Assembly: GCA_002633005.1 (NCBI GenBank)
Contig: NMRA01000358.1
Location: 6,688-68,687 of the forward strand
DNA length: 62,000 bases
Direction: 5' to 3'
Origin: Phoronis australis
Taxonomy: Eukaryota; Phoronida; Phoronidae
Of this stretch, positions 59,812-62,000 are shown piece by piece; positions within the stretch are counted from its first letter, which is position 1; every line of letters starts with the position of its first letter. Below the pieces are notes generated by a model. The model saw only the letters and a program-made list of their open reading frames with translations. It made no database searches and was not told the origin of the DNA. The translations under genes were made by a program, and so were the position numbers.

Positions 59812-60012
59812 CATAGTACATGGGTGTGGTCATAGTTCGTGGGTGTGGCTGGGTTGGGTGGGTGTGGTTGTGGTGCGTGAGTGTGGCCATAGTTCATTGG
59901 TTGTGGTTGGGGTGCATGAGTGTGGCCATAGCTCATGGGTGTGGCTGGGCTCCGTGGGTGTGGTCAGGATGGATGGGTGTGGCCAAGGTGTGTGGGAGTG
60001 GCCGAGATGTAT
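59812..60012. repeat. G-rich tandem repeat, about 20-22 bp, 9 copies
   Basis: Degenerate units containing GGGTGTGGCCATAGTTCATG. Open frames of Val/Trp/Gly here are artefacts. It lies in the putative 3' UTR. Confidence 0.85.
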
Positions 60013-60320
60013 CTGTCAGTACTCGTGTATTTATGGCCACGAATACAACTGAGGGTCAGGTTCGTTTTGTTGTCATGACGACTGCATGTGGTACCTCTTC
60101 TTCTTTAGCGCTAAAATGAAATTTTATTTGATGATATTTTTATTCATAGGGCCAAGAATGCGAGATGGCCCTGCAGATTACTATATTGCTATGTTGTTTT
60201 CCGCTGTTTTTAATTGGGTATGTATATGTATCAGTGCTTAGGTACTAGTTCTGAAGTAGTATACATGAGTATCCCTATACATTCCTAGTTATGAACACTA
60301 GTGGTACTACAATGTAACTG

Positions 60321-60505
60321 CATGCGCGCACCCAGCCTTGAAATGAGGGTCTGGAATGTTTGAGAGGGTGGGTCTTTTACTAAGATTCCACGAATTTTGG
60401 TAGTTCCTGCTTTTTAGTGGACTTTTGCCTAGTTTTCTACTTTTCTTGGAGTTTTTATGTCTCTGAGGAAGACATTTTTGAGCCCTCCCCCTGGGTGCGC
60501 GCATG
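60321..60505. mobile_element. 185-bp MITE with perfect 15-bp inverted ends
   Basis: The left end CATGCGCGCACCCAG (60321-60335) and its exact complement CTGGGTGCGCGCATG (60491-60505) enclose the element. AACTG is repeated directly on both sides (60316-60320 and 60506-60510), a 5-bp target duplication. No coding capacity. It lies in the probable 3' UTR. Confidence 0.82.
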
Positions 60506-61260
60506 AACTGTCATCACAATGTAGCAAATGTGAACTTCCTTGTTTGAAAATCAGTTTTGTTTGAACGTGAAGAAACGTGAAGAAACGTTACCTGTGTGAG
60601 TAATCTGGGTCTAGTCAACAATGCTGTCTGTACCCTTCATGCCATCCTGCTGTTTATGACCGTATGTTGGGTGAAGGATTGAAAGCAACCCTGAGCTTTT
60701 CAGTACCTATATACAGGGTTTGTGTTGATAATAAAATTATCAAGAACTCCTACGGTAACATCTCACCAGTTCATGACACAGTATGGACGATATTTGAACT
60801 TTTCAATAGTTTCTCTTTATTTCATCAAAAATATGAATAGCACCAAAATAATGCTTGGCTATGTTGCAAGTTTTGTGTCATGGCTACGTACAGATAATGC
60901 AATGACAAATCATGGCCATACAAAATAATGTTAGGAGAACTTGAAAATGAGGAAGATCAATTTTGACACTTATTCTTGTCCGAATTTGTCGAGATTTTAC
61001 GGTATCTTGTGAGAGTAGCTGTCACTAAGTCATGCAATATTGTGTGTGATAGTTACGTTGTTGAAAGATGTATATTATCCTGGTACGCGGAGTTAGATAG
61101 TGTTATGGACTAAAAGTTTGCTGATTAACTGATATTTTCATTATAGGAGTGTGTGCCTTGTGTTTCACTTCGGAGCCGTATTGCATTCTACGCCAACTAG
61201 GAAACGATGTAGTTATATCATACTCAAGATGTTACAAGTATGAAATAAATATTTCACATT

Positions 61261-62000
61261 GTTTCAATTGTTTACTTTTGTAATGCTATAAATACTCATT
61301 ATCGCGAGAAACTTATTGTGACATTATGTTCAGAAAATGGACTTTTTGGGAACAACATGCCAGTCTTGGGCACACCACTCTTTCGGAAATTATAGGACTC
61401 TCCCGGAAACGTGCGACCGGGTGCATAGTTTATACCACGTTCACACGACACGAAAACTGCAGAAGTTACTTCTACAACATATACCAGTTCAAGTTTTAGT
61501 GAAACACTTGACGGGCGCGAATTGACAGCGGTATGTTCCTCTTAAAGCTACATTTCGTTATGTTTGAGTGGCCAAAACGAAATTCAAATAATTGAGTCCA
61601 GGAGGTCCAGGGAATGTTAAATACAAAAGAAAACGTAACCGGTTGACTGGAGGCAAGATTAGCAACTGGATGGCTGGTTGCAATGAAAACCAGTATGACG
61701 CCAACCTCGTTTGCGGATGTTTTGTTTTTGCTCACATGAACAGTAGGGACAATAAAGACGTGCAACCCGCTGCTGGATTAACAGAACGTAGAACAACCTA
61801 CAGCGGCATATACTACGGGCCCGCGCCTTTTTGGGGCACCAATATCATCCATGTATACATGTTTCTATGTCCGGTCTATGGAAGCATTGGCTTCAGTCAT
61901 GTGATGCGTTCCCGATTCGGAACATTCGTTGGGAGCATCTCCATTTTCAATATGGCCAGAGTCAAGGGTGCAAGGCCCCCACTAAGTTAGCCATGTAAAA
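61261..62000. other. Downstream flank, unassigned
   Basis: This is beyond the probable gene end. A plus-strand open frame of 132 codons at 61592-61990 has a GC content higher than its surroundings but no recognisable domain, Kozak start or splice site. It may be part of the next gene or chance. Confidence 0.35.

Larger units (their letters stand above)
58946..61260 (+). other. Probable 3' UTR with polyadenylation signals
   Basis: No coding sequence follows the stop. AATAAA occurs at 60730-60735 and 61244-61249; T- and GT-rich sequence follows the second. The UTR would be 1.8-2.3 kb and would include a G-rich repeat and a MITE. Which signal is used cannot be told from sequence. Confidence 0.5.

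Noticed and set aside
61592-61990. 132-codon plus-strand frame downstream of the gene
   Set aside because: No domain, no start context, no splice evidence; kept only as unassigned flank.

Overview
The window is metazoan genomic DNA, AT-rich and intron-rich, and not bacterial. Nearly all of its protein-coding content is one plus-strand gene with about 29 recognisable coding exons in about 58.6 kb. Introns obey GT-AG and mostly run 0.3-6 kb. The protein is a large type I membrane receptor of the LDL-receptor-related (LRP) kind. Nested single-copy introns, THAP/TTAA transposons, a tRNA-derived SINE, a LINE tail and the apparent heterozygosity of the assembly fit an invertebrate, possibly an invertebrate deuterostome such as amphioxus. 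I cannot fix the species from sequence alone.

Layout of the receptor gene: the 5' end lies left of the window. Positions 372-5703 hold the end of a first YWTD (LDLR class B) beta-propeller, closed by an EGF domain (7758-7886). Propeller 2 spans 8467-14343 with its EGF at 16227-16337. Propeller 3 spans 16900-24444 with its EGF at 26582-26716. Propeller 4 spans 28105-38965 with its EGF at 43775-43921. Then follow two six-cysteine sushi (CCP) domains (44859-45026, 45789-45980), a Thr/Pro/Ser-rich mucin-like stalk (50236-50442, 50685-51071, 54044-54148), a transmembrane exon (57796-57916) and a cytoplasmic tail (58564-58945) with a perfect FxNPxY endocytosis motif. The 29 exons join without a frame break (1,671 codons plus stop). 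Propellers 2 and 3 share identical exon phases (1-1, 1-2, 2-2, 2-0, 0-1, then EGF 1-1), which shows they arose by duplication of a multi-exon module. The 3' UTR probably ends near an AATAAA at 60730 or 61244.

The strongest unexpected signal is a pair of homologous exons in propeller 3 (21698-21806 and 22520-22631). They have the same entry and exit phases. Either one keeps the frame, and both together create an immediate stop. They behave as mutually exclusive alternatives that would swap one propeller blade. Smaller candidates are a 48-nt cassette micro-exon (36005-36052) and a stop-containing alternative exon (44664-44704).

The introns hold many other elements: two related TTAA-flanked Kolobok-like THAP elements (3748-4607, 28688-30160), a separate THAP-domain exon with a good Kozak start (32723-33024), three inverted-repeat MITE-like elements, a LINE 3' end (52150-52668), a tRNA-derived SINE (from about 12380) and many minisatellites. 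The stretch 55487-57689 repeats 48460-55485 with two large deletions and starts right after a single N. It looks like the second haplotype of the same locus joined in tandem, so one stalk exon is shown twice (54044-54148 and 57136-57252).
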